Shown: positions 22,470 through 34,464 of the stretch, piece by piece
How the letters are laid out: each line of letters begins with the position of its first letter
Position numbering within the stretch: position 1 is the stretch's first letter
Assembly (NCBI RefSeq): GCF_004210375.1
Contig: NC_134831.1
Location: 2,356,001 to 2,420,000, forward strand
Origin: Tachypleus tridentatus
Taxonomy: Eukaryota > Arthropoda > Merostomata > Xiphosura > Limulidae
DNA: 64,000 nt
Direction of reading: 5' to 3'
Notes under the pieces: model-generated
Databases searched by the model: none
Told to the model about the DNA's origin: nothing
Seen by the model: only the letters and a program-made list of their open reading frames with translations
Made by a program: the position numbers and the translations under genes

Positions 22470-23600
22470 ACTAAAATTAAAATCAAAACACTGGCTTAGC
22501 AGGCCTAGAGGTGTAATTTAGAATATGGAAAATTGTTTTTCTCAGAACACATGTTGCATTCCATTATTGATGCTGTTGTTATACTGTATACAAAAATTTA
22601 CAAGTTTTGAAATGTAACATCTGTTTTTTGGTTGGCTATTCGGAACATAATCTGACACATAATCTCGACAAAACTAATGCTTTTTAACAAAGTATTTAAT
22701 TGTGCTTTTAAAGTCCCTGTATCGGTGAAATTAATTATAAAACAACGCCAGTTGACATCACGTAACTTCTTTTAGAGGATGTTATACCATCGCGTATTTT
22801 TAGTTTGAAAATGATGCATTCTTGAAGAGATATGGTTCTCATAAAAGATCGATTAAAATAAAAGTATGATTAATTAATGAAAGAGTAGGGTTGCATTGAA
22901 CAAACAGTACTTTGTCTTGACTCACAGTATCACAAAATATACATAGATGAAACAACATTACCTCTTTGGGTTTTAAATAAAATTCTCAACCTACTTAGCT
23001 CAATAAAAAACTTGTACTTGGGGTATGTGGCAAACACGTGTTTCTACAGTACCAGTTTCCACAGTTAAGCAATAACAGACTACACGAATCCAACTAAGTC
23101 CAATCTTTATGGTAATGATGAAATTCAAGTGCTGTGAACACAATAACTAAAAACTTTTTCGCTATACGTTTCTAACTTTTTATTGAACAAAAAATCTCTA
23201 CGTAAAACTATGTCTAGTTATTTATCTCTTCTATCTATCCTTCAGCCACGAAAGATACGTGCTCATGGTATATGCCAATTATCTTACTATTATTAATAAC
23301 TTCTAATAAAAATGAGGCTAACTTTGTAGAGTAGTTTATGAATTAATTAGACTAGTTATCATAGGTATAGACTGTGTAACAAATCAATTAGAAAAATATA
23401 TAATAAATCGGTACAAGGAAACGAAAAATTATAACAGGACATGACCTGGAAGAGCTTTCTAGTTATAAACTAATATTATCTTATATTATCAAACACCTTT
23501 AGAGATTTAAATTAGTCCTTATATATGCCTGCACTTATCTAATGATGTAATCTTCCTCGGTGTAAAAATATTTTTCGTTATCTTATGAGGTTCAGCCGGC
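22470..23600. other. AT-rich intronic DNA, nothing recognised
   Basis: No repeat or coding signal was seen. It lies in the receptor intron between 18779 and 26015. Confidence 0.4.
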
Positions 23601-24079
23601 TTAATAGTCTATAACTGTTAAATTATAGAGAACTGGCTCAGATGACCCTCTTAGAGCTTTGAGCGAAATTCAAAAACAAACTGGTATTAAAGTGACAAAC
23701 TAGAAGGAAGGCAGCTAATCAACACTACGTACCGCTAAATTTTGAGTTACTGTGATTTAACATTAACGTTTATAATCCCATTACCAAAGTTCATAGCGCG
23801 AATTTCTTATTTTACTTCTGTGACTATGAAGGGGCACGGAACCTTGTATCTACAATGTGGCTCCCATACTTGGCCATACTCGTGCAAACACAGTTGGGTA
23901 TTAAAAGGGTCTCGAACAATTTATTTATTTTTGTAAATTCATGCTGACAAAAGAGAAATGGAATCATTGTTATTAAAAACAGAAACATCTGATGATTTAT
24001 ATTTAATATCCTATCTTTACGACAGTTTAATAATCTATGCTCAGTTGTCATGGAGTCATTTAGTTTTTTTCTCACATAG

Positions 24080-24205
24080 CTTGGAGATTAGAGAGCTCGA
24101 CTCACAATTTTAGAGCGACGGGATTTCATCCATGTATTACACTGGTAAATTAAGGATAGCTAGAGCATATGGCTCTGGTGTAGCTTTGCGCAAAAGTTAA
24201 ACTAA
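24080..24205 (+). repeat. SINE A, degenerate and internally deleted
   Basis: Head-like TTGGAGATTAGAGAGCTCGACTC is followed directly by the 3' body (ACTGGTAAATTAAGGATAGCTAG) and the tail (GTGTAGCTTTGCGCAAAAGTTAAAC). The central third is missing. A second tail-only scrap lies at about 23640-23680. Confidence 0.6.
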
Positions 24206-24239
24206 CCAAAGTAACAAATATTCTTTATAAATCTCTGCA

Positions 24240-25215
24240 TTAAGTTAACAATGTAATCTTTATAACATGAACTTACAATGCAATCTTATCAGTTAAACTA
24301 ACAATGTAATATTTATCAGTTAAACTAATAATCTAATCTATATCAGTTAAACTAACAATGTAATCTTTATCAGTTAAACTAATAATGTAATCTTTATCAG
24401 TTAAATTAACAATGTAATCTTTATCAGTTGAACTAACAATGTAATCTTTAACAGTTGAACTCACAATGTAATCTTTATCAGTTGAACTAGCAATGTAATC
24501 TTTATCGGTTAAATTAACAATGTAATCTTTATCAGTTAAACTAACAATATAATCTTTATTAGTTAAATTAACAATATAATCTTTATCAGTTGAACTAACA
24601 ATGTAATCTTTATCAGGTAAACTAACAATGTAATCTTTATCTGTTGAACTAACAATATAATATCTATCAGTTAGACTAATAATGTAATCTTTATCAGTTA
24701 AACTAATAATGTAATCTTTATCAGTTAAATTAACAATGTAATCTTTATCAGTTTAACTAACAATGTAATCTTTAACAGTTGAACTCACAATGTAATCTTT
24801 ATCAGTTGAACTAGCAATGTAATCTTTATCGGTTAAATTAACAATGTAATCTTTATCAGTTAAACTAACAATGTAATCTTTATCAGGTAAACTAACAATG
24901 TAATCTTTATCGGTTAAATTAACAATGTAATCTTTATCAGTTAAACTAACAATGTAATCTTTATCAGGTAAACTAACAATGTAATCTTTATCAGTTGAAC
25001 TAACAATGTAATATCTATCAGTTAAACTAATAATGTAATTTTTATCAGTTGAATTAACAATGTAATCTTTATCAGTTAAACTAACAATGTGATCTTTATC
25101 AGTTAAACTAACAATATGTTCTTTATCAGTTAAACTAACAATGTAACCTTTCACAGTTGAACTAACAATGTAATCTTATCAGTTGAACTAACAATGTAAT
25201 CTTTCTTAGTGTAAA
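24240..25215. repeat. 27-bp minisatellite, about 36 copies, with higher-order structure
   Basis: The unit is TTAAACTAACAATGTAATCTTTATCAG with base variants. A distinctive variant run (ACAGTTGAACTCAC, followed by the GAACTAGC unit) occurs at 24451 and again at 24775, exactly 324 bp or 12 units apart. Near 24880-24990 an 81-bp (three-unit) block is repeated. The array therefore grew by amplifying groups of units. On the minus strand the nine-codon period stays open for 133 codons (24753-25154) with motif DKDYIVSLT. I treat this as a by-product of the repeat. Confidence 0.92.
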
Positions 25216-25267
25216 AGTCAACAATAATAATGAAATAATAGGTTTCAACTTTATTTAAACATTGCGG

Positions 25268-25380
25268 CTAATAATTATTTTTTATTGCTAAGCACAAAGC
25301 TGAACAATAGCCTTCCTTGCCATAGCCAGCAGAGAAACCAAGTATCAAATTTAAGCGTTATGAGTATTGATTAGTCACCG
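25268..25380 (-). repeat. SINE B-like, degenerate
   Basis: GCTAAGCACAAAGCTGAACAATAG and the later AATTTAAGCGTTATGAGT read as a reversed B-family tail and head with many changes. Confidence 0.5.
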
Positions 25381-26014
25381 GATTTGGTTGCCAATTAATA
25401 TAAAATAAATTATCTCTACAGAAGTATCCCACTAGTCACATAACACGAGAACCAGTAAGCTACAAATAACTTGCCAGAACACTAAAGTGGAATACATATG
25501 TTCATTAATTCTTCCCAGATTCCCCAGAAATCAGCTTGAAACTCCAGTTTTCGATTATAGTAGTCTTTGGTGTGACATGGTTTGATCCACATCGATAAAC
25601 TAATCAAACGGGAGGGTTACATTTAACTACAAAGCTAAGTAACCTCAAAAACTCATCCGTAAAGGAAGGATACAACCCAAATCTACGTCTAAGTTTATTA
25701 GAAATGCGTTAGGTATCTTGAATGAATACAAAAAATATGTGAAACAGTGAGCGTGCTAACATAAGGAATTTTCATCAGATATGAAGAAAAAGTCTTATGG
25801 CCAAATTTGTCTTTCAGAATGGAAGAGTTTCTTCCTAAATTTTTTGTGTTATTTATTATAATAACATTTGATTATACACATAATTAGTGTATTTCAAAGA
25901 AAGTTTCTCGGTTGAAAATCCTACCTGAGAAACAACCAAAATAAAGGAGTTTGAATATTTTAAAAAGCACTTGGATACTCAAGTCTTAAAAGACGATATT
26001 AGTTTATAACTTAC

Positions 26015-26899
26015 ACTTATATGCTCTTCGTATCTTCTTGTGTGGTCAGCTATATAGTGAACTGATTCCATAGCTCTCTCGAATTCTGGACAGAAGTGCA
26101 ATCTTCGCCTTCCTGGACATCTTTCGTGCTCCTGCATCATGTCTTGCTCGGACGCCATTGGACTGGACATTGCTGCATGCATGTGCCCTCCGCTACCGTG
26201 GATTCTGCATGTCTGGTAGTTGATCTCTGACCCGAACTCTGCGTCAAAACTTTGCCTTCTACTGTACGGTTCACCATGACAGTTGAAGTCTCTGAGTTCT
26301 GTTCCGTTACAGGTACGGACCATCACTTTTCGAGGCTCGGGAGCTGAATCCAATGGCCTGCGCATGAGCAAAAGACGTGGCAGCATCTGCATGAAGACGC
26401 GCTTCACCCATGGGTTCATTCGATGAGTGGAACTGGTCCGAAAGTGAACATTGAGCACCACAACCGTCACGATTATAGAAAGCGTCACGAGTATCATGGT
26501 AAACAGCAAGTACTTGCCCAACAGAGGAACAGTTAGTGAGGTTGGAGGAATGATTTCCGCCAACAGAAGGAAGAACAGTGTCAGAGCTAACAGGATGGAA
26601 ATGCTCAGTGTTACCTTCTGTCCACTGTCTGAAGGTAGGTAGAACACCAATACTGTGAGGAACGAAATCCCCATGCAGGGAATAATCAGGTTGACGGTAT
26701 AAAACAAAGTTTTTCGCCTCATGCTGATATTGAAGGTTATATCAATGTAAGGTTCCTCGCAGCACGTGTAGTACTTCTCGTTTCGAATGGCAGGGACTTC
26801 CAGAACGTCCCACTCTACACTCAAGTAGAAGTCGCTGAGATCAATACCAATCTCTACAAGTTTAGCTCCAGGAACTTCTTCTTCGTGTCGGAGATCCAC
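26015..26899 (-). CDS. Nicotinic receptor alpha subunit, main exon (loop C, TM1-TM3, cytoplasmic loop)
   Basis: This is an 885-bp exon of 295 codons, phase 0 at both ends. The acceptor ATTCTTCCAG precedes GTG GAT CTC and the donor is AGT followed by GTAAGTT. Residues 1-64 finish the ligand-binding domain. Loop C reads [14 protein letters not shown], and its adjacent cysteines at exon residues 46-47 mark an alpha-type, agonist-binding subunit. The loop is one residue shorter than in vertebrate muscle alpha, as in many arthropod subunits. NIS at 57-59 is a possible N-glycosylation site. TM1 spans about 65-88. TM2, the pore-lining helix, spans about 95-115 and reads [20 protein letters not shown]3 spans about 129-152. 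The cytoplasmic loop of about 143 residues ends in the conserved amphipathic helix ([20 protein letters not shown]). The channel is a pentameric acetylcholine-gated cation channel of the neuronal membrane. The pore sequence resembles the insect alpha1-alpha4 group. Confidence 0.97.
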
Positions 26900-27294
26900 C
26901 TGGAAGAATACTTTTCAATGAGATTACCTTAGCTTTTGATAATAGCATTCTCGTAACAATATGGTAACATTGTTTTCTTCGTTAAAGACGAATGTTTGTG
27001 CTATTCTATAGATTTGGTATATAGAAACACTTTATGCATTTAACTATTTTAAGTACTTATTCATTGTAATTCCATAAACAAAAACAACACAACAGCAGAA
27101 AAAGTACACACACTCACGCAAAATGGGGTTTTATTTTGAACTAAGAATATATTAACCGTGAAAGAGTCATATTTCAAAACAGATTTTTTGTTTCTTATAC
27201 TGAAGGTTGCAGAAGTTAGATTCTTCTATTGAAATGTCATAAAATGATAACAAAGCTGTAGATGTTCAGTAATAGCTGGTTCAAGGTATGTTTG

Positions 27295-27495
27295 ACCAAT
27301 ACGACTTGGTTTGTTTTGAATTTCGCGCAAAGCTACACGCGGGCTATCTCCACTAGCTGCCTCTAATTTAGCGATATAAAACTAGAAGGAAGGCAGCTAG
27401 TTATCACCACTCACCGCCAAGCAGGATTGATAGTAACATTACAACGCTCCACGACTGAAAAGGTTACGAGTTGAGTGCCTTAACCACCTGGCCAT
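27295..27495 (-). repeat. SINE A with internal deletion
   Basis: The usual tail and 5' body are present (GAATTTCGCGCAAAGCTACACG). The stretch between CACCGCCAA and GGATTGATAG is shortened and the B-box part is missing. It ends in CACCTGGCCA. Confidence 0.8.
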
Positions 27496-27664
27496 TGACT
27501 TACAGTTCCTTGTTAGCAATGCTATTAGTTTTTTTTTCAAGTGGTCACCTTTTACAATATAAAATGACAGTGAAGATTGAACAAAGAAAACTTTGGGGGT
27601 ATTTAGATAGCTTTGAAAAATGTTTGTAGTTTCTTCATACACTTTTTTTAAAGATCTGTTTGTT

Positions 27665-27945
27665 TCTTTCAGAGCAAAACCATATCCTGGATTTTAGCGT
27701 TGTAAGTCCATTAACTTACCTTTGTCCCGCAGGGGAAAAGTCTTAAGGTAATACCAAAAAATAAAAACAAAGAAACTAGAGTTACTATTCTACAAGTTCA
27801 GTTGTTAAAAATGGTTTAAATTATACCATACGTGAATAGAGAATAATTGTGCTCTGTTAAAGAGCAATGCTTGGTAAGTAACCTATTTGTCCACTGTGGG
27901 AATCGAATCCCAAATTATCGCGCTATAAGTCCTAAGAGAATAAGT
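27665..27945 (-). repeat. Two SINE C-like head fragments
   Basis: Reversed tRNA-like heads are seen at about 27665-27742 (GGATTTTAGCGTTGTAAGTCC) and about 27890-27940 (GGGAATCGAATCCCAAATTATCGCG, then TATAAGTCC). Neither has a clear tail. Confidence 0.55.
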
Positions 27946-28332
27946 TAGTTTAGGAAGAAACAAAGAGATCACTTAGCTGTAATGTAGTTTTGTGTTTTAG
28001 AAGAACAGAATAATGTATGTTTAGATACATTTTTTAGAATGACAATGTGTTCAAGTCATAGAAACTACGTGTAACACAAACTTCGCACTAAATGTTTCTT
28101 CGAAAAAGATCATAAGTGAAACGATTGTTAAAAGACGACCCTAAAATTTAGCTTATGACTTATTGAAACTACATTACTGTGTTAAGTTTAATATAACATA
28201 TTCATTATCATGCGAACTGTCTAACTTAAAAAAAAAGAACATAAACAACTTAATATTAGCTTCCAGCCACAAAAATCTATAAGTAAAAAAGGCTTAATCC
28301 AATGTTTTCGAAAAATTAAAATTCCTTTTTCA

Positions 28333-28450
28333 GGTCCTCCGCTTGTACAGCGGGAAATCTACGGATTTACAACACTGAAATCAGGAGTACGATTCTCTTC
28401 GGTGGACTCAGCAGATATCCCGATGTGGCTTGACTATAAAGAAAACACGA
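28333..28450 (+). repeat. SINE C
   Basis: The head reads CTTGTACAGCGGGAAATCTACGGATTTACAACACTGAAATC, with the B-box region GTACGATTCTC. The tail (CTCAGCAGATATCCCGATGTGGCTT) differs from family B. A closely similar copy lies at 48022-48140. Confidence 0.75.
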
Positions 28451-28465
28451 ACACTCCTTTTTCAA

Positions 28466-28925
28466 ATCTCAACTGTGGTCCAGCGAAAAGCTTTTAGACT
28501 TAAAATTCTAAAATCCGGAATTCAATTACCCTTTGTGGAGTTAACTTAGATAGGTCAATGTGTATGCACAGGAGGCGACGGTCCTTTATTTAAAAAAAAA
28601 TGGAAAATAGATAGAATGGTTGAAAATTGAAACAAAGAAACTGAAACACTTTGTCGCATTTATGTATTATTTTATTATTATCAGGAACTAAATAGTTTGT
28701 TCTGTTTTAAACAGTCACCACGTCATGCGTAAATAGGGTTTTGTGTCTGTTTAGTATATTTCCAAACGAAAGCAACATTAAATTCATCGTTGTTGTCCAA
28801 TTGATTCACTAACGATATTTTAAAAATCAGTTGTTTCAGCGAAAAAATAAAAAAAAGGTCTGAAGGAAAATTAATGGATCTCAGCAAATTTAAATAAATT
28901 GCATAATTATATGGCTGATTCAAGC
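28466..28925 (+). repeat. Unnamed dispersed repeat with tRNA-like head, copy 2
   Basis: Homologous to 19950-20380. Shared blocks include GAAACAAAGAAACTGAAACA, TTGTCGCATTTA, GTCATGCGTAAATAGGGTTTT, TTCATCGTTGTTGTCCA, TTGTTTCAGCGAAAA and GAAGGAAAATTAATGGA. The head (TGGTCCAGCGAAAAGC to CCGGAATTCAATTACC) is again tRNA-like. Confidence 0.75.
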
Positions 28926-28929
28926 CCGA

Positions 28930-29790
28930 GTTGAAACACGAAATATTGAATAACACGTGTACGTACTTGTATGTTGAAAAATTAATTTTAAATAGTGGTT
29001 AAAACTTGTATTATTAAATCGCACGTTTCGTACACGTGGGCTAGTAGTCAGAGCTGTGTTATTCTACTTTCCTTTAAAATTAGATAAAAATATGGCGTTA
29101 CGAAGCAGTAACTGTGAACATATAATATATCTCTATAGACGTGTTTGATTTCGATAAATCATGCACTTCAAAAATAGTTATTTAATAATTTTGTTGTAAG
29201 CTAGATTTTGAATGTTTCCTGTAGGGCAGGTCCAGAAAGTTGATCTGAGGCTTTTGTAGAATCTAGTAATTTAGAACAGTATGAATATGACATTTCGAGA
29301 ATAGTCGGTTAATGAGCTATTGAATAACCAACAAGTGATTCATTTCAGTGTTAATAGTAACAGTTATCGCGTCTATTCAGTTATTCTGTGAGTTAGATCC
29401 TTTGTTTATCAATCGATTAGTTTTGAGAAGTAATTTTATGACTAAGTTAAATGTAAGTCCCATGTCTTTGAATTTATGTTGGAAAGTTGTGTTTGAAGGC
29501 CCATTACATTAGTTTCACAGTGTATTTATGAAATCTGGTCCATCAATGAACGTGGCTGTGTAAAACCTTCACAGAAGAAATAAATTCACCGTCGTTAATT
29601 GGACTCGGCAGTATCTTCACCAAATAGCCCAAAGGAACCCACCTAATGACATAATACCTTACAACAATATCTTATAAATCTTGACTAATTAAGGGACTAT
29701 TTGGTTTGGTCTCCTTGTACAAAACTTTTACTGTCGATTCTGTGAGGCAAAAATATGTTTCGTATTCTACATTAGATAATTAAAATGTTG
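28930..29790. other. AT-rich intronic DNA, nothing recognised
   Basis: No repeat or coding signal was seen. It lies in the receptor intron between 26899 and 34269. Confidence 0.4.
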
Positions 29791-29795
29791 AAACA

Positions 29796-29868
29796 TTACG
29801 GGTATTGAAACCCGATTTATAGTATTGTAAGTCCTTAGACACACCGCTGTGCCACTAGAAGCCACGTG
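29796..29868 (-). repeat. SINE B head fragment
   Basis: The reversed head ACGGGTATTGAAACCCGATTTATAG, then ATTGTAAGTCC and CCGCTGTGCCACTAG is present. The tail part is absent. Confidence 0.75.
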
Positions 29869-30102
29869 AACGAAACAAGAAGTAAAACAAGATGAAAAAA
29901 AAAGGAAAAGAACATTGATTAAAGTTCACAACTGTTTCACTGTACACTGGTTTTGGTGAAACAAACCATTGCAACCTAGGTCATATATAGTTCTTATTTA
30001 GGCTATAGACCTTACCTACGTTCATCTAAGTTTTTCTATTTTAAAGTTTAAACGAGATATATTTGACGAGTTCTGGCAGTTATTTCTCTTGATATTATGT
30101 TT

Positions 30103-30172
30103 CGATATCTGTGATGGGCACAGTGCAGACACCCCACGATAAAGCTTTGTGCTCAACCACAAATAAACAAAG
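30103..30172 (+). repeat. SINE B 3' fragment
   Basis: GTTTCGATATCTGTGATGGGC is followed by the tail AAAGCTTTGTGCTCAACCACAAATAAAC. The 5' part of the head is missing, consistent with 5' truncation. Confidence 0.7.
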
Positions 30173-30299
30173 ATTTGTGTAGAAATCTTAAATTCAAAAG
30201 GGAAAAATATAAAATTTATCTAGTATTTTGTTATATGGGATTCTTATGCTTTGCCATCTTTCGACATTTATATTGTTGTTTTTTAGTGCTAACTTCATT

Positions 30300-30510
30300 C
30301 TTTCCACTAGAAAAGATTGAACTTCGGTTCTTAGCGTTGTAAGTCTATATACCTACCACTGTGCCTGTTGAGAGAGTTTAAACCATGATTCAAATTTGTT
30401 TGCCTATACTACGGGCCGCTTATGCGCTATAAGAGTAGCTCAACTACTGGTAGTGGATACTAGTTGCCTTCTATTTAGCATAGAAAGGAGTTGACCTTTG
30501 ACGGTGCATA
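30300..30510. repeat. SINE fragments (B/C head, A body)
   Basis: About 30310-30368 is a reversed tRNA-like head (GATTGAACTTCGGTTCTTAGCGTTGTAAGTC). About 30420-30480 contains scraps of the A body (AAGAGTAGCTCAA, CTAGTTGCCTTC). Confidence 0.45.
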
Positions 30511-31149
30511 TTTTTGTTATTTATAATTATCATATGTGCTCTTCTTTACTCTAGCAAGAGCAAGCCATGTCCATACAATGTTGTTTGGTTACATCGTAAA
30601 ATATACAAACATTATTAAAGCATTATTTTGACAAATCAATATTATTTTATTACTTCAATAATATATGTCCAACAGTTCATTTGTCAACCGGAAATTTAAC
30701 TACGTTCAGTTAACCCTCGTGCAGGTTATGATGATTTTTTTTATTTGCATGTATTCGACAGTTCATTGTCAACTGAAAACTTCACTACTTTTAATAAACC
30801 ATCGTACAGGTTATGAAGACAATCTTGACAAAACAGAATGTTCTTAAGAAACAGATAAAAGAAGAAAAACAGAACTGGTTCACAGCTTTAAAAGGTAACT
30901 GTAAAGTGAGTCAACTCTTCACAAATTGACTAAGATTTTGGTTATGATTATGGAAAAAAATAACCGATTAATAGGTTACTGAGGCATCCAAAACAAAGAG
31001 ACTGTTCGACAGTAAGTTATATCTCTTATAACCTATAAAAAGTAGCAATATGTTCTGTTCATATCGTTGATCTGTCAGAAAACGTAATTTGTAGTTGAAA
31101 TATCAGAACGAAGAAAGTTTTAGGAGGATGAAAACATGTCAGTAACTGG

Positions 31150-31320
31150 ACACCATAGCCTGTTTTAAAACGGATTATTGACTTTTAAAAAAATTATAGA
31201 CTTCTTAAAGAAGAACTATAATTTTAAAAAAAGTAATTTAAGTCTTAAAACAAGTTATAGCTTTTTAATAAATGGATTATAGACTTCTTGAAGACTGGTC
31301 GGAATTTATTTAACGACAAT
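31150..31320. repeat. Degenerate minisatellite of about 30 bp
   Basis: Blocks of GGATTATAGACTTCTT and TTTTAAAAAAA recur four to five times with varied spacing. Confidence 0.45.
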
Positions 31321-31329
31321 TTATGGCCC

Positions 31330-32165
31330 CACTGAAAGAGGATTGAAGTCTCCTGATTATAGTTCTTAGAGGGGGATTATGACAGTTCTCTTAATGACGC
31401 ATTATATTCTTTTTAAAAACACATTAGAGTATCTTCTGTTTTAATTACACGTGATGTGTGGAATCTTTGAAAGATAGACTTGAAACATCCTGTGAAACAG
31501 TTTTCAAGAAAATTGGAATAAGAGTGTGGTGTTTCTATCTTTATGTAAGTTGTAAGTGGCTGAGGTGCCTTTCTTTGTTATAATCTAAGAGAGATAGTTT
31601 AAAAGTACTTTTTTTTATAAGCAACCTAAAAGAATAAATCACTGGGCCACAAAATGATTAGTATACAGATTAGAAACAGCTCCAACTGCAAATCGATTCT
31701 GTAGAGTAGTTAGGCCTACATACCTTTTGATAGAAGCTATTATTTATTTACCGGGGGATGAGGGACTTTAAGGTAAATGGAATACAGCAGTATCTTCGAT
31801 ATGTGGCTCAATCTTTGTATCAAAACTATGGAAGAAATAACAGTGATTTATCATGTCGAATGAAATGGAACCACCTGTTCAGATAGGGAAACACTCGATT
31901 CTAATGTAAGATATATATATATATAGAAAACTTGGCGTCGGAAAATTCTTTGAATTAAATCCAAATTATTAACTTGTTCTTGAATTGTATTTATGTTTTT
32001 GCATGTGATATTTTCCACGTAATTTATTGGGCGTAAGTTCAAAAACTCGGAGGAAAAAATGACCAAGTTTCAAAGGAGAAAATGTTTACTGTTATCAACG
32101 AGAAAAATGACTTTAATTACTAAGTTGTATTTACTACGTATGTGTTCACACAAAGAAAGTGTTTT
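31330..32165. other. AT-rich intronic DNA, nothing recognised
   Basis: Only a short TA run near 31910-31922 stands out. Confidence 0.4.
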
Positions 32166-32169
32166 CTGT

Positions 32170-32428
32170 TTTATATAATTTCGTGCAAAGCTACACGAGG
32201 GTTTTCTGCGCTAGCTATCTCTAATTTAGCAGTGTAAGACTAGAGGGAAGGCAACTAGTCATCACCAACTCTTGGGCTACTCTGTTACCAACGAATAGTG
32301 GGATTTACCATCACATTATAATGTCTCCATGGTTGAAGGGGCGAACGTGTTTGGAGTAACGGAGATTCGAATCCACGATCCTCATATTACGAGTCGAGCG
32401 CGCCTAACCACCTGGCCATGCCGGGCCC
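32170..32428 (-). repeat. SINE A, first of two antisense copies
   Basis: The tail TAATTTCGTGCAAAGCTACACGAGG, the complete body and the reversed B box GGAGATTCGAATCC are present. It ends in CATGCCGGGCCCC. Confidence 0.9.
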
Positions 32429-32617
32429 CAAAGAAGGTCAGTTATAGTACATGTAGATATTAGTTTTGATACAAATATATGTATCATGTCGTAAGTAGAG
32501 TATTCAACTGTTCAGACTTATTAGATTTAAATTTATTGTATTCTAAAGATTAACCATTCTTCATAGTGATCACATCATGTGGTTATTCTTTACTTATAAA
32601 GTTTAGCGGAAGTTAAT

Positions 32618-32884
32618 GTTTGTTTGTTTTGAATTTCGCGCAAAGCTACATTAGGGTTATACGCGCTGACCATTCTTAATTTAGTAGTGTTAGACTAGAG
32701 TGAAGGCAGCTAGTCATCACCATTCACCGCCAACTCTTTGGCTACTCTTTTACCAACGAATAGTGGAATTGACCGTCACATTATAATGTTCTCACGACTA
32801 AAAGAGCGAGCATGTTTGGTAATTCGAGCCCGCGATCTTCGGATTACGAGTTGAATGTCTTAACCACCTGGCCATTCCGGGCCC
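32618..32884 (-). repeat. SINE A, second antisense copy
   Basis: The tail GTTTGTTTGTTTTGAATTTCGCG leads to a head ending CATTCCGGGCCCC. It is about 190 bp from the previous copy in the same orientation. TTAATGT on the left and TTAATATGT on the right may be an eroded target duplication. Confidence 0.88.
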
Positions 32885-33720
32885 CTTAATATGTAATATA
32901 AAAAATTGTAATATAAATAAGCCGATATTACTTCCGTTACATGTTAGGCATTATGCATACTTTTCTAATGGCAAGTTTTTTCTGAAGTACTCTCTAAATT
33001 TTTGTGTTACTTATAAGTGTATTCGCAATTTATCTTGGTGTTACTAAGATTATTTTTGCATTTTCCTTTCTTGGACTCTTCTTCCTTTATGAAAACTTTT
33101 ATACTCGAGGCAACAGAATAGTTATCGTCCATTATCAGTTTTTAATATAAATAATTTACTAAATTATTAATTAATAATTATTTTGACTCTATTTTTGAGA
33201 CTGCTGATGATCTACAACACTCATGGATTAAAGCAAGGTTATGATAAAAAAATTAAATTAAATTAATAATTTTACAAAAATGCTTTTGGTTTTATAAATG
33301 TCTCTACTGGTCATTTACGATTCAAGAAGCTAGGTTTAAAGGAACCGCCAATTTTGTAGTAGTTTATGTAGTGAAAAATGCACTACTTCTATACAATTGT
33401 CTAGATATTGGAATATTATATATATATATATGTGTGTGTGTATCGTTTAATTTACGAAGAAAAAATGTACAAAAGCGGGTTATATGTAAGTAATTTGATT
33501 CACTCTGTTTTAGATAATGATTCAAATGACATTAATTGTTAAATGTAATGTTATTTAATTACCATATACAACATTTAACTGTACCATACGATATTTATTT
33601 GTTTCTTATTTTTAAACCTTTTATGTGTTCTACCGGAAGTGAGTAAACGTACGTTTCTATGTGTTAAATCTTACTATAAATGTTTTAAACTTTGCAAATT
33701 TTGAAGACTCGTAGTGCTTG

Positions 33721-34172
33721 TATTTTAAACATTATACCCTTCTGTTTTGAATGTTGCACTGAGGCCGTGTTACAATAGCTCTTGTATTTCAAACATTATA
33801 CCCTTCTGTTTTGAATGTTGCACTGAGGCCGTGTTACAATAGCTCTTGTATTTTAAACATTATACCCTTCTGTTTTGAATGTTGCACTGAGGCCGTGTTA
33901 CAATAGCTTTTGTATTTTAAACATTATACCCTTCTGTTTTGAATGTTGCACTGAGGCTGAGGCCGTGTTACAATAGCTTTTGTATTTTAAACATTATACC
34001 CTTCTGTTTTGAATGTTGCACTGAGGCCGTGTTACAATAGCTTTTGTATTTTAAACATTATACCCTTCTGTTTTGAATGTTGCACTGAGGCCGTGTTACA
34101 ATAGCTTTTGTATTTTAAACATTATACCCTTCTGTTTTGAATATTGCACTGAAGCCGTGTTAATAGTTTTTG
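33721..34172. repeat. 64-bp minisatellite, seven copies, beside the Cys-loop exon
   Basis: Units begin TATTTTAAACATTATACCC at 33721, 33785, 33849, 33913, 33983, 34047 and 34111. One unit carries a 6-bp internal duplication (GAGGCT). Copies are nearly identical, so the array is recent. It starts 96 bp beyond the donor of the receptor exon 34449-34269. Confidence 0.93.
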
Positions 34173-34268
34173 TATTTTGTTGCTGTACAAAGCTCATCTT
34201 GTTGAGTCATATGTCGAACACCTCAGAAATAGTGTTTATTTTCTGTTCCTTTCACCACGAGGTGTTAC

Positions 34269-34449
34269 CTTAAATCCATCGTACGTCCAGGATCCAAACT
34301 TCATCACACACGTTTGTTCGTCGAAAGGAAAGTATTCCACATCGATGATGCACGAACTCTTGTAGATCGCTGGTGGTTTCCATTCAATGAATCCCTGGTA
34401 GTTGACCATAGCTTTGGTGGTGAGGGTGACTTCAAAGTTTCCGTCGGCG
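34269..34449 (-). CDS. Nicotinic receptor alpha subunit, Cys-loop exon
   Basis: This 181-bp exon enters in phase 2, joining AA of the previous exon with C to make Asn, and leaves in phase 0. The acceptor is AACTGCTAG and the donor is TTTAAG followed by GTAACA. It encodes about 60 residues of the ligand-binding domain: [15 protein letters not shown], then [11 protein letters not shown]. The 13-residue Cys loop follows, with cysteines bracketing [13 protein letters not shown]. The loop B segment comes next (GSWTYDGFK), with its binding-site Trp. The Cys loop defines the pentameric ligand-gated channel superfamily and couples agonist binding to the pore. The exon is intact. Its acceptor and probable branch point abut a 32-bp minisatellite. 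Confidence 0.96.
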
Positions 34450-34464
34450 CTAGCAGTTATAAGG

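Noticed and set aside
24753..25154. 133-codon minus-strand ORF with DKDYIVSLT repeats
   Set aside because: It follows directly from a 27-bp minisatellite whose unit is a multiple of three and lacks a stop. The array goes on well beyond the frame.
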